DNA from: Aurantiochytrium sp. KH105
Taxonomy: Eukaryota > Sar > Bigyra > Thraustochytrida > Thraustochytriidae
Direction of reading: 5' to 3'
Assembly (NCBI GenBank): GCA_003116975.1
Contig: BGKB01000149.1
Coordinates: forward strand, 106,766-170,765
Length of the DNA: 64,000 bases
Positions 21,116-30,480 of this stretch are shown one piece after another (the stretch's first letter is position 1; every line of letters starts with the position of its first letter). The notes beneath the pieces are model-generated. The model made no database searches and had not been told where the DNA came from. It was given only the letters and a program-made list of their open reading frames with translations. The position numbers and the translations under genes were made by a program.

Positions 21116-21622
21116 ATGGAGCACGTTCGTCCAAGCATTCTGCGTCGACCCCAGCGCAGAATGTCCGGACATCTCCATCGGTGTACATATTCGGCCGAAG
21201 AAGCACAAGAAGCAGAGCGTCTCGCGCGATTACGCGCAGAACGGCAGCGACGCGATGAGGGGCTCTTGGATAGCTGGCATGCTAAAGAACGACCCGGTGG
21301 ACTTGCATCTCGTCGTGAGCATCTCAATTCACTGCTGCATCAGGCGCAGATCACCAAAGAAGAACACCAGAGAGAAGTGGAGGCCGAGGAAAAGGTGGAG
21401 CTTGAGCTCCTTAATGCGCGAGATGCTGCGTTGGAGGAACATGAGCGTCACCAGGTTGCTGCGCGGAGACTTCGCGACCGCGAGACGATGCTTCAGAACC
21501 AGCGCCTCGCTCGCGCACGCGTCGAAGCGCGGGCCAAGGCACACGAAGCGCAAATCCTCGTCGAGCAGAGACTTCTGGAACGCGAGGAGTTCGAGCGCAA
21601 GTTCGGACAGTCGATTTGTTAA
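21116..21622 (+). CDS. Small coiled-coil protein
   Basis: 168 residues from the ATG at 21116 (ACCATGG context); the frame extends upstream only via a GTG. From about residue 27 onward it is one long charged helix, with E-E-A-Q-E-A-E-R-L-A-R-L-R and later Q-I-T-K-E-E-H-Q-R-E-V-E-A-E-E-K heptad-like spacing. The pattern resembles small axonemal or microtubule inner proteins, but no specific family can be named. Cytosolic; no membrane segment. Convergent with the sulfotransferase gene. Confidence 0.65.
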   Translation: MEHVRPSILRRPQRRMSGHLHRCTYSAEEAQEAERLARLRAERQRRDEGLLDSWHAKERPGGLASRREHLNSLLHQAQITKEEHQREVEAEEKVELELLNARDAALEEHERHQVAARRLRDRETMLQNQRLARARVEARAKAHEAQILVEQRLLEREEFERKFGQSIC

Positions 21623-21901
21623 TTAGAAATCGATCGAATGCTGTCGGCAGAAAAGTATCTTGCATTGCAATCGCATTGCATTCTCTAGGTATGGCAAGAC
21701 AGAGTCTGTCGTTCGCTCGGTTCTTCGATTCTTGTATTCTTGTTTGTTTGTTTTTACCAGAATATAAAAGAAGCGACCCTGGGTCTGACAGGGCAGTCCC
21801 AGCGAACGGGCGAGTTCCTTCTCTGTTGCTCTTCAAGAAAGCCGTTTGCACCTTTGAATCAATATCGTTTACATAGCCTACATGATCGAAAACACAGTGA
21901 T

Positions 21902-23758
21902 TTATGCGCTTTCGTCAATTTTATCGGACACGAGACTTTGGCGTTTGTCAGTGGCCTCGATACCAGCACCATCGCCATCGCCGTCTTCATCGCCATCATC
22001 ATCCATGACGAGCGCATAACTACTGCTGCTCCCACTGGCGCTACTGGCGTCAGCATCATCCCGACTACTTAGATTGCTCCCCGAGCTAAAGGCGCTTCCG
22101 GGACTGTCGGGACTTGCTCGCTGAGAACTTGAGTACCCGATGTCCAGACCTCGCGCGTACGCCGGATAAAGCTGAAAAGCAGCACGGTGACGTGCCATAA
22201 AGTCTGGCAACGTCTGCCCGGTCGTCTCCACGAGATTGTAGCGATGCATGCTGGCGTACTGGCGAGATAGCTTGGCTTCTTCCATGAGACTGGCCGCCAT
22301 CCGCCCCGTCATACTCAGCCCGAGATGCGCGTAAAGTGCCGTGAAAGACTTGACAAGATCGTCAACGCAAAGTTCGTAGTGTAAAAAGCACATTTGTCGC
22401 GCGCAGCGCACGTGGCTGTTGCAGATGCGAACCGGATACGTGTAGTGCAACGAGCACATGTGCGTGAGAGCGTCGCGAAAGGGATATTTTACCGTCGGGC
22501 TTGCAAACAGCTTCCAGCCAAGGGCCATGTATGACACCATGGAAGGAATGGCCCGGAAGGGGTCACGAACCATGACGACGACGTTGGCATCCGGAAAGCT
22601 CTCAAAGATGGAGCGAAGGCGCAAGGTAAAGGTCGGGTTCTTGGACAAGTACCGGACGCGGCGGCGGCGAAACCAGTCTCGGCCACCACTTCCCGAAGAG
22701 GCAGTCTTCTTGCGCAGGTCCGTGGAAATCATCTTTCCAGAGTTACTATCTTGTGATCCGCCCGAGGCACGCAGCGCAAGCCGGGACGAAGCATCAGCCT
22801 CGTCCGCGGTGGGACTGAGCAGAGCAAGACTCATCGCGCGCTGCGAAGTGGGCCGCTTGCCACCACGCGCGCGATCACGAATACGGATGCGCTCATGAAA
22901 ACGCAGCTCTTCCATGAGATCGTGTGCGTAGAGATGGCGTTGAATACAGGTGCGGTAATAATCGAAAACGACGCGGCGTTCGTGGTCGGAGAGCCTGCTA
23001 TCAAAGTAGATGAGGTTGCGGAGATCGTTGTCGTCAATAAGCGGAAACATGAATGCCGCTAGTTGGCAGGCGGCAATGTTCATCATCATCCACTCATCCT
23101 CCTCCTTGCGCCAGAGTCCAAAGCGGTGCACGCGGCCATTGCCAAGCGTGGCCTGATCGATCTTGCGCAGAAGCCGCCCGACGGGGCCACCCATGCGCCG
23201 ATCCAGGATGCTGAGTCGAAAGAAGAGAATGCGCCACGTGACAGACTGAGCGAAGATCATCTCCCAGAGCTCGGGGGCGGTAAAGTGGGTCTCGTCCTCT
23301 GCCAAGACCCGGTGGGCCCACGTGGTGCCGCTGCGTGCATTACCCACAATAAAGACGGGGCGATAGACCTCTTGCTCTTTCCAGTCGCCGTACAGCACGC
23401 CGTCGAGCCAAAAGCCGACATGGTTCCACACCATGAGCGAGGGCACGGTGATGCCGAGGGACACGAGGGTCGCCACGCGTTTGGCCGTCAGTCGAAACTG
23501 GGGTTCCGCCTCGCCGGCGTGCTGCTTCTGGCCGTCGTCGGGCCGCGGCGCTCGCTGGGGTTTCCCTGCCCCCGCGTCGGGCCCCGCCGCGCGAGCGTCG
23601 CCCCTGCCGCCGGCGCTGTCGCCCTCGCCATCGCGTCCGGCGCCGGGCGCCGGGGCGCGGCCCCATCCGGTGTGTTGCGCGAGCTCCTCGCGCCACGCGT
23701 TCGCGTACAGGCGCGCGAACCGCGTCAGCGAGGACACAAGCCCCGCGGACTCGATCAT
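21902..23758 (-). CDS. Sulfotransferase-domain protein
   Basis: 618 residues. The PAPS 5'-phosphosulfate loop reads F-I-V-G-N-A-R-S-G-T-T-W (137-148), and the 3'-phosphate motif is in VVVMVRDPFRAIPSMVSY. Both are typical of the Sulfotransfer_3 group, which moves sulfate from PAPS to a hydroxyl or amine acceptor. The first ~90 residues are a Gly/Ala/Asp-rich linker, then a hydrophobic stretch (V-A-T-L-V-S-L-G-I-T-V-P-S-L) that could anchor the protein in the Golgi or ER. A ~60-residue Ser/Arg insertion sits between the two PAPS motifs. The tail is Ser- and Asp/Gly-rich (D-G-D-E-D-G-D-G-D-G). Substrate unknown. Confidence 0.88.
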   Translation of the reverse strand: MIESAGLVSSLTRFARLYANAWREELAQHTGWGRAPAPGAGRDGEGDSAGGRGDARAAGPDAGAGKPQRAPRPDDGQKQHAGEAEPQFRLTAKRVATLVSLGITVPSLMVWNHVGFWLDGVLYGDWKEQEVYRPVFIVGNARSGTTWAHRVLAEDETHFTAPELWEMIFAQSVTWRILFFRLSILDRRMGGPVGRLLRKIDQATLGNGRVHRFGLWRKEEDEWMMMNIAACQLAAFMFPLIDDNDLRNLIYFDSRLSDHERRVVFDYYRTCIQRHLYAHDLMEELRFHERIRIRDRARGGKRPTSQRAMSLALLSPTADEADASSRLALRASGGSQDSNSGKMISTDLRKKTASSGSGGRDWFRRRRVRYLSKNPTFTLRLRSIFESFPDANVVVMVRDPFRAIPSMVSYMALGWKLFASPTVKYPFRDALTHMCSLHYTYPVRICNSHVRCARQMCFLHYELCVDDLVKSFTALYAHLGLSMTGRMAASLMEEAKLSRQYASMHRYNLVETTGQTLPDFMARHRAAFQLYPAYARGLDIGYSSSQRASPDSPGSAFSSGSNLSSRDDADASSASGSSSSYALVMDDDGDEDGDGDGAGIEATDKRQSLVSDKIDESA

Positions 23759-23961
23759 CCTGCCCTCGCCCGGCCCAGCGCAGCCCAGCCTGGGCTGCCC
23801 GCGCCGCGTCGCGGCCGCTCAACGAATTTCTTTGTGCGTTTGCCTGCTCAATGCTGGCTGTTGCTTGCTTGCTTGCTTGCTTGCTGCTGCTGCATGCATT
23901 GCTGTGCTGTGCTGTGCTGCGCTGCGCTGTGCTGTGGAATTTTTCTCCGTCTTCTCTCCGC

Positions 23962-23962
23962 T

Positions 23963-24054
<92 letters not shown>

Positions 24055-24055
24055 T
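23962..24055. repeat. CTTT tetranucleotide microsatellite
   Basis: Roughly 23 uninterrupted TTTC units; polypyrimidine on +, polypurine (GAAA) on -. It lies about 200 bp upstream of the sulfotransferase start. It generates false Ser/Phe/Leu and Lys/Glu/Arg reading frames. Confidence 0.97.
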
Positions 24056-25587
24056 CGTTCTTCTTCTCTCCATTCCGCGACGCCTCACATCACATCAAGC
24101 GAGTCCGCGACCTTGATGGCTCGCCATCGTTGGTTTTGGCTGCGGAAGCTCAACTCTGGGATGACGAAGGCCTGTCTCTTGGTTTCGTCTGCTTTGGAAG
24201 TAAAAGTTCGCAGTTCTTCGGCGGTCGCCATTTGTCTGTCTGTAGGAGTTGGACCATGACGCGGATGAGCCTCGCCTCGTCTCGACGCGCTGGCTGCAGC
24301 AGCATCTGCAGCTGGTGGCTGGCAGTGACAGAGGTGGCTGCCAGACAGCTTGTCCATTGCGGCGGGAAAATTGGACTCGGAACGCGTGGCGACGGGGCCG
24401 CCGGCACATGGTGGGTGGACACGGGTGTGCATGGAGACAGGGAAGAATGCGCGCACGGACGGAGGACGAGGCTTGCCCGAGGCCCGAGAGCAAAGTTATT
24501 CTTCACATGCGGTTGTTCTACGAAAGGAAAGATAGATTCAAGAAGGATAGGGGCGGTTTCTACGAGGGCATCTATACAGTAATGAGACAGAGAGCTTGGC
24601 CGCGTGAGGATGAGGTAGGGCATTAGCGGCGCGGAAAAAAGCAAAGACGCGAAAAACAAAAGAAAAACAGGACAGAACAAAGCGTATCGCGAGCGCGAAA
24701 TAGCACGCACGGGCACGGACTAGCGCGTGAGAAGGATTACGCTCCCTTGAACTCTCATCGGGAAGGGGAAGAAGGCGGCGCCATCTCCGAGCAACAGCGT
24801 GGCGAACGGATCGCTACGAAACCCTAACGAAAGCCCTATTCATTGTTTAGCACGCACTGTGGTATTTGCTGCTTACCCACAGTCAGAGAGCCATTCAGAA
24901 CGCGTTGTATTGGGTCCGCGCGGCCAACCGACTTATAGGCTGGCCATGGTGGGTGATACTGATTGTCATCGCACAAGGTCTCCACTTATAGAAAATAGAA
25001 ACGTGAAAAAGTGATGATCCGCCACGCTCAAACTCATGTTTGCGAAGCAACTTGCTTGCCGGCAGAGAGCTGACATCTGGAGCTGCAAGAGGAAGCCTTG
25101 GCAAAATGTTACGCGCAGCAGACTACGATCTGTCCGTTGTCCATTTGAGGCCTCACATCATTTCGAATTTTGCAGTTTATCAGCCAGCTGGACGGACGGC
25201 CTGCCGACACCAGATAATGACAAGCTGAGGCTTTGCGAAGCTTTTGCGCATCGACTCTGGTTGCCAGTGTGACACCTTGGAGAGAGAGGGGGCAAGCTCT
25301 CGACGCGGTTGGCGGTTGAGAAAGAGCTAGTCCGCAGGGGAAGCTTATCCGATTCCGAACGAAATGCTCCGCGCAGGGTAAATTATAGTTAATCGCTTTC
25401 AATAAGGGGAGATCACATATTCCGCGAACCGTGCGACTGAGCCTATTTCGCGTTAATCAGTCGATTCGTTGAGAAAATTTATGGCGCACGATGGGAAATG
25501 AATGCGGGTGGGAAAGGATGGTGGAGCAGCCCGCTGCCACGGCGACAGCAAAACCTCAACTCACCTGTCCGATAAAGCGAAACAACC

Positions 25588-25598
<11 letters not shown>

Positions 25599-25638
<40 letters not shown>
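25599..25638. repeat. GA dinucleotide microsatellite in 5' flank
   Basis: About 19 GA units, preceded by a GC dinucleotide run. They end 21 bp before the start codon of the Asp-rich secreted protein, so they are probably in its 5' UTR. Confidence 0.9.
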
Positions 25639-25640
<2 letters not shown>

Positions 25641-25659
25641 CCATTACGTGGTCACGAGA

Positions 25660-26247
25660 ATGTACGCAAAATTCTGTGCCGTCCTCCTGCTTGCCGTCGT
25701 CCTTCCTGGGGCGTCTGCCGAGAGCATCGCTCTTCGTCGTCACACCCAATCCGTGGGTGAGGAACCTACGAACTCTGAAATTCTTGCTCTGCTCCAGGAG
25801 ATCCAACAGGAGATCAGAAGTGACAATGCTGAGCTGAGAGGGGTTCTCCAAGATCTCGATGACAAGGTCATGTATATCATCGAGAATGCGGAGCTGGCGA
25901 ACGAGACACTACCGCCCGGCGAATGGGGTGACTGGAACTCGACGAGTCCGCCCACGGATACTCGTGTCCCGACACCGTCGCCGACTAGAGCTCCAAACAG
26001 CAAGTACGGCAAGTGGCTCGAACACGAGACTTACTGCAGCGCGATTGACAAGATGTTTACCTGCAGGCGATTCCGTCATCCAGACACAAACTTAAAGATT
26101 TGCAAATTTTTCAGGGGAACTTGCAGCGCGAAGCTCCGGGAGCCCGCGAATGACGATCTTGATGACGATGGCGATGATTTCGATGATGATGATGATGATG
26201 ATGATTTCGATGATGATGATGATGATGATGATGACAACAACGAGTAG
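25660..26247 (+). CDS. Secreted protein with C-terminal poly-Asp tail
   Basis: 195 residues. M-Y-A-K-F-C-A-V-L-L-L-A-V-V-L-P-G-A-S-A is a textbook signal peptide (1-20). Next is a helical region (N-S-E-I-L-A-L-L-Q-E-I-Q-Q-E-I), a Thr/Pro linker, and a compact basic segment with four cysteines spaced C-x8-C-x12-C-x6-C. The end is a ~40-residue Asp tail encoded by GAT repeats (about 26158-26247). Poly-Asp suggests metal or mineral binding outside the cell, or an electrostatic partner for the Arg/Lys-rich Cys region; both are inference. A second small secreted protein follows on the same strand. Family not recognised. Confidence 0.75.
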   Translation: MYAKFCAVLLLAVVLPGASAESIALRRHTQSVGEEPTNSEILALLQEIQQEIRSDNAELRGVLQDLDDKVMYIIENAELANETLPPGEWGDWNSTSPPTDTRVPTPSPTRAPNSKYGKWLEHETYCSAIDKMFTCRRFRHPDTNLKICKFFRGTCSAKLREPANDDLDDDGDDFDDDDDDDDFDDDDDDDDDNNE

Positions 26248-27154
26248 ATGCTTTCTTCTAAATATGTAAGCACACTGAACGGAAAGGTTTATTTGCGACG
26301 GAGGCGTTGTAATGCACTCCTCCTTTCTATCATCTTGGCTCTTATTGAGCATGCATTGTTGCGCGCAATGCTAAAGAAGGGAAACGAATGCAATGTTGTC
26401 GCGGGGCATTTCTTTTTCTATTTTCTAAAAAAGAAAAATCACCAACCGTACCCGCTTCATTCCTCAATTCGCTCCAATTCGCGCCCCCAAAGCATGGCAT
26501 GGCTCGCCGCGCGTGGTCGCCTTCCTCGTTCAGAGCATGGCCTGCGCATATTCACGTAGTCGAAATGTCCCCCACAGTTGCCTTGATTCAGCGTGTGCTG
26601 GCTTTCACAGAGATCTCTGTCAGACCTGGGCGGGAGCAGAGATCGTAGCGAAGGGCGCCTCGACGCGGATCGGCACATGGCGCGAACCGTGCCATCGGCA
26701 CGACTTGTCTTGGCTGGCGGGTCCTATCTTCGCTCGCGGCGTCCCGAGTTCGCGAGCGCTTAGGCTGGCCGCCCGGCCACTCAGCGACGGTACACAAGAG
26801 TGAAAAAAAAATTCAGATTCTGGGACTTTTTACACTTGCAAAGGCGAGTGCATGGCTGCTTGCTCCCACCTGGTCTGAAACGGGACCCTTTGGCCATGCA
26901 ATACGAACCCGTGCACGGGGTGGTGGGAGCGTCATGATTCGAGTTGCCAGCTCGTACAGACTTGAGGACCGGCAAAGAGACTCGCGAGCAGCATGCGGTC
27001 TCGAGCAAACTTGCAACCAACTCGAAAGCAAAACCAAAACAGCAGGAGAAAAACAAAAAAAGAGCAAGCATAGCCAAAGCCAAAGCCAAAAATCAAAGAA
27101 GAAACCCAAGACCTCGAAGCAAGATCCGAAACCAAGACTCGAGAATAGATAAAG
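26248..27154. other. Intergenic between two secreted-protein genes
   Basis: No gene recognised. The last ~130 bp (about 27020-27150) are strikingly A-rich and purine-rich with tandem CCAAAG units, probably the 5' UTR or core promoter of the next gene. Confidence 0.45.
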
Positions 27155-27649
27155 ATGACCAAGTGCTTTCAGATCATCCTCTTCTTCGCCATCATTGGCG
27201 CATACTTTATGCATTCTGCCGAGGCTGGCGCGATCGTCACGTCTGATACGAAGCGCGGACTGCTCCGAGGCCGAGCTGCAGGCGGGCCGCGCCGCCTCGG
27301 CTGGAAAAAGTTTATCAAGTCTGTCAAAAAGGACGCCGACTCTGTTGCGGATGACATTGAAGATGTCATCGACGACATCGGGGATGTGGCTGACGCCGGG
27401 TACTGTGACGTCGTCAAGATTGCGGCCAAGAATCTTCTCTCCGACCCTGTGACAACGGATGCGGGCTGCGCCCTGCTTGGAACCGAGGCTGCTCTCGAGT
27501 GCGAGTCGGCTGGCGGCGGCCCCGAAGATCCGATTGCCGACATGTGCGCAGTCGCCATTTCTGCCGCTGGCGTCGCGGCGTGCGAGAGCGCCATTGCCGA
27601 CGGCGGGTCCTTTGATGCTGACGCACTCGAGAGCGACCTTGGTTGCTAG
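27155..27649 (+). CDS. Six-cysteine secreted preproprotein with amphipathic start
   Basis: 164 residues. The signal peptide (1-~24, F-Q-I-I-L-F-F-A-I-I-G-A-Y-F core, cleavage near A-E-A) is followed by a short Arg-rich pro-region ending G-G-P-R-R at 47. The predicted mature part begins L-G-W-K-K-F-I-K-S-V-K-K, an amphipathic cationic helix resembling cecropin N-termini, and continues into an Asp-rich helix (D-D-I-E-D-V-I-D-D-I). Then comes a domain with six cysteines (84, 105, 116, 131, 143, 164), likely three disulfides. The pro-region K-R-G-L-L-R-G also resembles, with one extra residue, the R-x-L-R motif of oomycete effectors. No family recognised; function is not established. Confidence 0.78.
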   Translation: MTKCFQIILFFAIIGAYFMHSAEAGAIVTSDTKRGLLRGRAAGGPRRLGWKKFIKSVKKDADSVADDIEDVIDDIGDVADAGYCDVVKIAAKNLLSDPVTTDAGCALLGTEAALECESAGGGPEDPIADMCAVAISAAGVAACESAIADGGSFDADALESDLGC

Positions 27650-28166
27650 ATACGTTCATCATCCAGAACACTTCGAAATAAATAATCATCGATTTTCATC
27701 TCATCATCAGGAAATGGTCGACAAAGTTGGTCTTGTGCGACTTGAGCCTCCGTTAGCTTTGTTCCGTCTTGAGGAGGAAACGATGCAAAGCTAGGTGCTA
27801 CAAGATAGCTCACGTTCCGTCAAAGGCTTAACATTTTTGCTCGTTTCCCACCGGTTTCCCAGTTAAAATGTAAAAATCTGGCCTTTGATGATGAGCTCGA
27901 TGCGGTGTATCCGATCTTTGCGCTGCATACGGCGTGCACATGACATGCACGATTGCTTTTTTTTGGGGGGGGGGGGGGAGGGGGAGGCAATCACGCATTT
28001 GGCAGTGGTCATGGTGGCCGTCGTTCACAGAATCTTTGCTGCACATTACAGTTAGGCCCAGGCCCTATCTGAGTTGAGGAACGAAAGCAATCAAGCCTTG
28101 AAACCAAAAAAGCCTGTCGCGTCGCGGCGAGTGCGGGCGCGCCGTGCGCAGCTCGCACAGTGGAGA
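27650..28166. other. Intergenic with poly-A signal and G-run
   Basis: AATAAA at 27677, 28 bp after the stop codon, is a plausible polyadenylation signal for the secreted protein. A run of 14 G at about 27965-27978 follows. No gene seen. Confidence 0.5.
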
Positions 28167-30443
28167 ATGGCCGTCGCTGAGGGCCCTGTGCGGCCTCTGG
28201 CGTGGCGCGTGGAGGTTTTCTGCCTTAAATCGGGGGCGCCTCTGCGGCCAGATGACGTGGAAAAAACAGGCCATGGCGGATCGGGCGCACGCAAGGGCGG
28301 TCGGGTTGAGGAGGAGGAGAAGAAGAAGGCCCTAGGACCGCGGTACTGGCTGCTGCCAGGCAAGACCGAGGTGGTACGCAAGACCGGAAACGATTTCAGA
28401 GACCGCGCAAAAGTGGAATCTAATGCGAAAAATTTGAACGTGGACCATCTTCTTCATCTCGAACTGCCAGAGTTTCTCGAAGTGAAAACCCGCCGCGAAT
28501 ACGAGACGTACATTTCCCGTAAAGGAAATCTTACGCTCATCTTTCATCGTGATGGCTCATTGCAAGCGAGCGCCGCGAATCGCAAAGGTAAAAACAAGAT
28601 GCCGTCTATAAACGGCGTGAGCCTTGGGTCCAAAAACGAGCTTGCGGACGTTCCTTCGGGCGCCACAATTGTCTTTGGATGGACTGGACAGGGAGTCGAG
28701 ATTGCAGCCAAGGTCGAGTGCATGCCCGCACCATACGTTGTCGGCATCACGGGGCTCTCAATTAAGGACAAGGCGGCGGCAGTGAATGCGGCGGCCCGAT
28801 GCCCGCCGGTCTGTCTCTTGAAGAGCTCCAATGACACGAGATCCCCTACCCTCATTGCCACGGCGACGAACCCGAAAATTGCCTCGGCGAAAATGCTGCG
28901 CGCTCTCGTCGAGAATGTGCCCCTCGTGGATTTTCATTGGCTGCCAAAACTGAAAGGTAACCTCGTCTGCGGTTTGCCTGCCCCAAGTCCATTTGAGCAC
29001 ACGTATGAGCCGCAAACGCAGCGAATGCAGCAAGCTGCAAGTCAGTCAACGCTGCAGTCCGAAGTCCGTCATCCCACGGCGCCGAGATCTCAGATGGCTT
29101 CGCAGGGGTTCTCCAACGTCCCGCGCAGTATCTATCTTCCGGATGCAGACGATCCCGCACTTCAGGTTTCGTACGCGCTCATGCCGCGTCGGCAGACTCT
29201 CTTCAAGGGTATCACGTTTGTGATCTCAGAGACCCAAGCGCAAGTGCTCGCTCCGATTCTCGAGTCTACAGGCGCACATGTGGAAAACCTCGTCAATCTT
29301 GATGCGAGAACGAGCCAACATGTGATTGTGGAAAAGCTTTATGCGCGCCTTGACGCGGGCGAACACATCATCGCGCTTCGTCATTCAGGTGCTTTGAGTG
29401 GTAGCGACGACACTGATGACAAGACGCAGCAGCTCTTGTCCGGTATTCCGCGCATCTCGAATGCCGAGGTCAGCACGCACATCCTCTGCGCGCAGGGGCT
29501 CGATTTTTCCGGACAATTCGTGAAACAGGAACTTGCAGATGCGGCCAAGATTCGCAGTAAGGTATTGAAGAGGCCGCGTACTGGCGCACCAAGGACGCGG
29601 TCCAAGGCGCCTTCGATCGATCTTTATTGCGATGACGATGACGATGGCGATAACGATGGCGACGACAGAGATCACGATGATGGACAAGATGATGGAGGTG
29701 AGACCGGCGTTAAGTTCGGGGTGAAATCCGAGCCTCTGGCTGCGAAGGACTCACGCGCGCGCAAACACGAGCAAGATGAGACCGGCGTAAAGTTCGGGGA
29801 GCACAGAGCTTCTGAGCCAACACTGCGCTCCGCCAAGAGGCCGAGAAGCACATCTGGGACAACGGGAACCACCCTTTCGAAGCGTCGATCGCGGTTGAAG
29901 ATGGAGCACCCTGGACAGAAAGTTCATGCTCAAAAGAATCACACCGAGAATGACGACGACGACGATGATGATGATGCGCTCGACATCGCTTCTGCAGGAG
30001 TCGTAGAAGAGGTAGCAGCAAAAGAAGAAAAGGTGAATCACGTAGTTGTCGATGACGACGACGACGACGACGACGGCCCTTTTGGTTCCGCTGCAATTGC
30101 TGAGGCTCAATCGAGGAGGCCCCGTGATGAAAAGCAGGGCCAAGACTTGAAGAAGCAGACAACTACGATTGAAACCTTGAAGCCAAGCAAAAAAGAAAGG
30201 ATCGCTGCCGCCTCATCGGAACAGATCTACTCGCAAGGGTCGCAATCTTCGAGCAGCGCGCCTTGGGAATCGAGCAATGCGTCAAGGAAACAAGTGGAGG
30301 GGTCAAGGTCGCAAGACGGGTCGCAAGGCGCGCGCAAGGGTCGTGTGTATTTTCGCAAGGCGCGCATCAAACGCGCCGCGGTGGAAAGGCCGTTTGGAGA
30401 AAAGTTTGTGCTGATTCGTTGTGATCATGCGTACAGATCGTAA
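28167..30443 (+). CDS. NBN: Nibrin (NBS1), MRN complex subunit
   Basis: 758 residues from the first ATG at 28167 (frame open upstream only via a TTG). The N-terminal third is a divergent FHA domain (Y-W-L-L-P-G-K near the start, I-N-G-V-S-L-G and A-T-I-V-F-G-W at its end). A BRCT-like region follows, with the V-D-F-H-W-L segment. A second BRCT begins R-R-Q-T-L-F-K-G-I-T-F-V-I, matching the nibrin R-K-Q-I-F-K-G-K-T-F segment. The long C-terminal part is disordered with Asp runs (about 29625-29690, 29950-29980, 30050-30075). Near the end, V-Y-F-R-K-A-R-I-K-R resembles the MRE11-binding motif (N-F-K-K-F-K-K). NBS1 brings MRE11-RAD50 to double-strand breaks and activates ATM. Its stop is 37 bp from the next gene's stop. 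Confidence 0.8.
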   Translation: MAVAEGPVRPLAWRVEVFCLKSGAPLRPDDVEKTGHGGSGARKGGRVEEEEKKKALGPRYWLLPGKTEVVRKTGNDFRDRAKVESNAKNLNVDHLLHLELPEFLEVKTRREYETYISRKGNLTLIFHRDGSLQASAANRKGKNKMPSINGVSLGSKNELADVPSGATIVFGWTGQGVEIAAKVECMPAPYVVGITGLSIKDKAAAVNAAARCPPVCLLKSSNDTRSPTLIATATNPKIASAKMLRALVENVPLVDFHWLPKLKGNLVCGLPAPSPFEHTYEPQTQRMQQAASQSTLQSEVRHPTAPRSQMASQGFSNVPRSIYLPDADDPALQVSYALMPRRQTLFKGITFVISETQAQVLAPILESTGAHVENLVNLDARTSQHVIVEKLYARLDAGEHIIALRHSGALSGSDDTDDKTQQLLSGIPRISNAEVSTHILCAQGLDFSGQFVKQELADAAKIRSKVLKRPRTGAPRTRSKAPSIDLYCDDDDDGDNDGDDRDHDDGQDDGGETGVKFGVKSEPLAAKDSRARKHEQDETGVKFGEHRASEPTLRSAKRPRSTSGTTGTTLSKRRSRLKMEHPGQKVHAQKNHTENDDDDDDDDALDIASAGVVEEVAAKEEKVNHVVVDDDDDDDDGPFGSAAIAEAQSRRPRDEKQGQDLKKQTTTIETLKPSKKERIAAASSEQIYSQGSQSSSSAPWESSNASRKQVEGSRSQDGSQGARKGRVYFRKARIKRAAVERPFGEKFVLIRCDHAYRS

Positions 30444-30480
30444 ATATGATGTTTGAGCTGATGTGTTTGTTGTGTGAGGA

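Larger units (their letters stand above)
23759..25659. other. Intergenic, microsatellites, no supported gene
   Basis: Contains TTGC and GTGCT repeats (about 23865-23937), a long CTTT array, and a GA run just before the next gene. A 48-residue minus-strand frame ending at 24085 exists but resembles nothing. About 24600-25500 is moderate-GC with no recognised feature. Confidence 0.45.

Noticed and set aside
24085-24456. Small minus-strand protein ending near 24085
   Set aside because: Only the last 48 codons look protein-like, other frames are equally open, and there is no homology or start context to support it.
23819-24582. Frames rich in Phe-Leu-Ser or Lys-Glu-Arg near 24 kb
   Set aside because: They are direct translations of the CTTT array on either strand.
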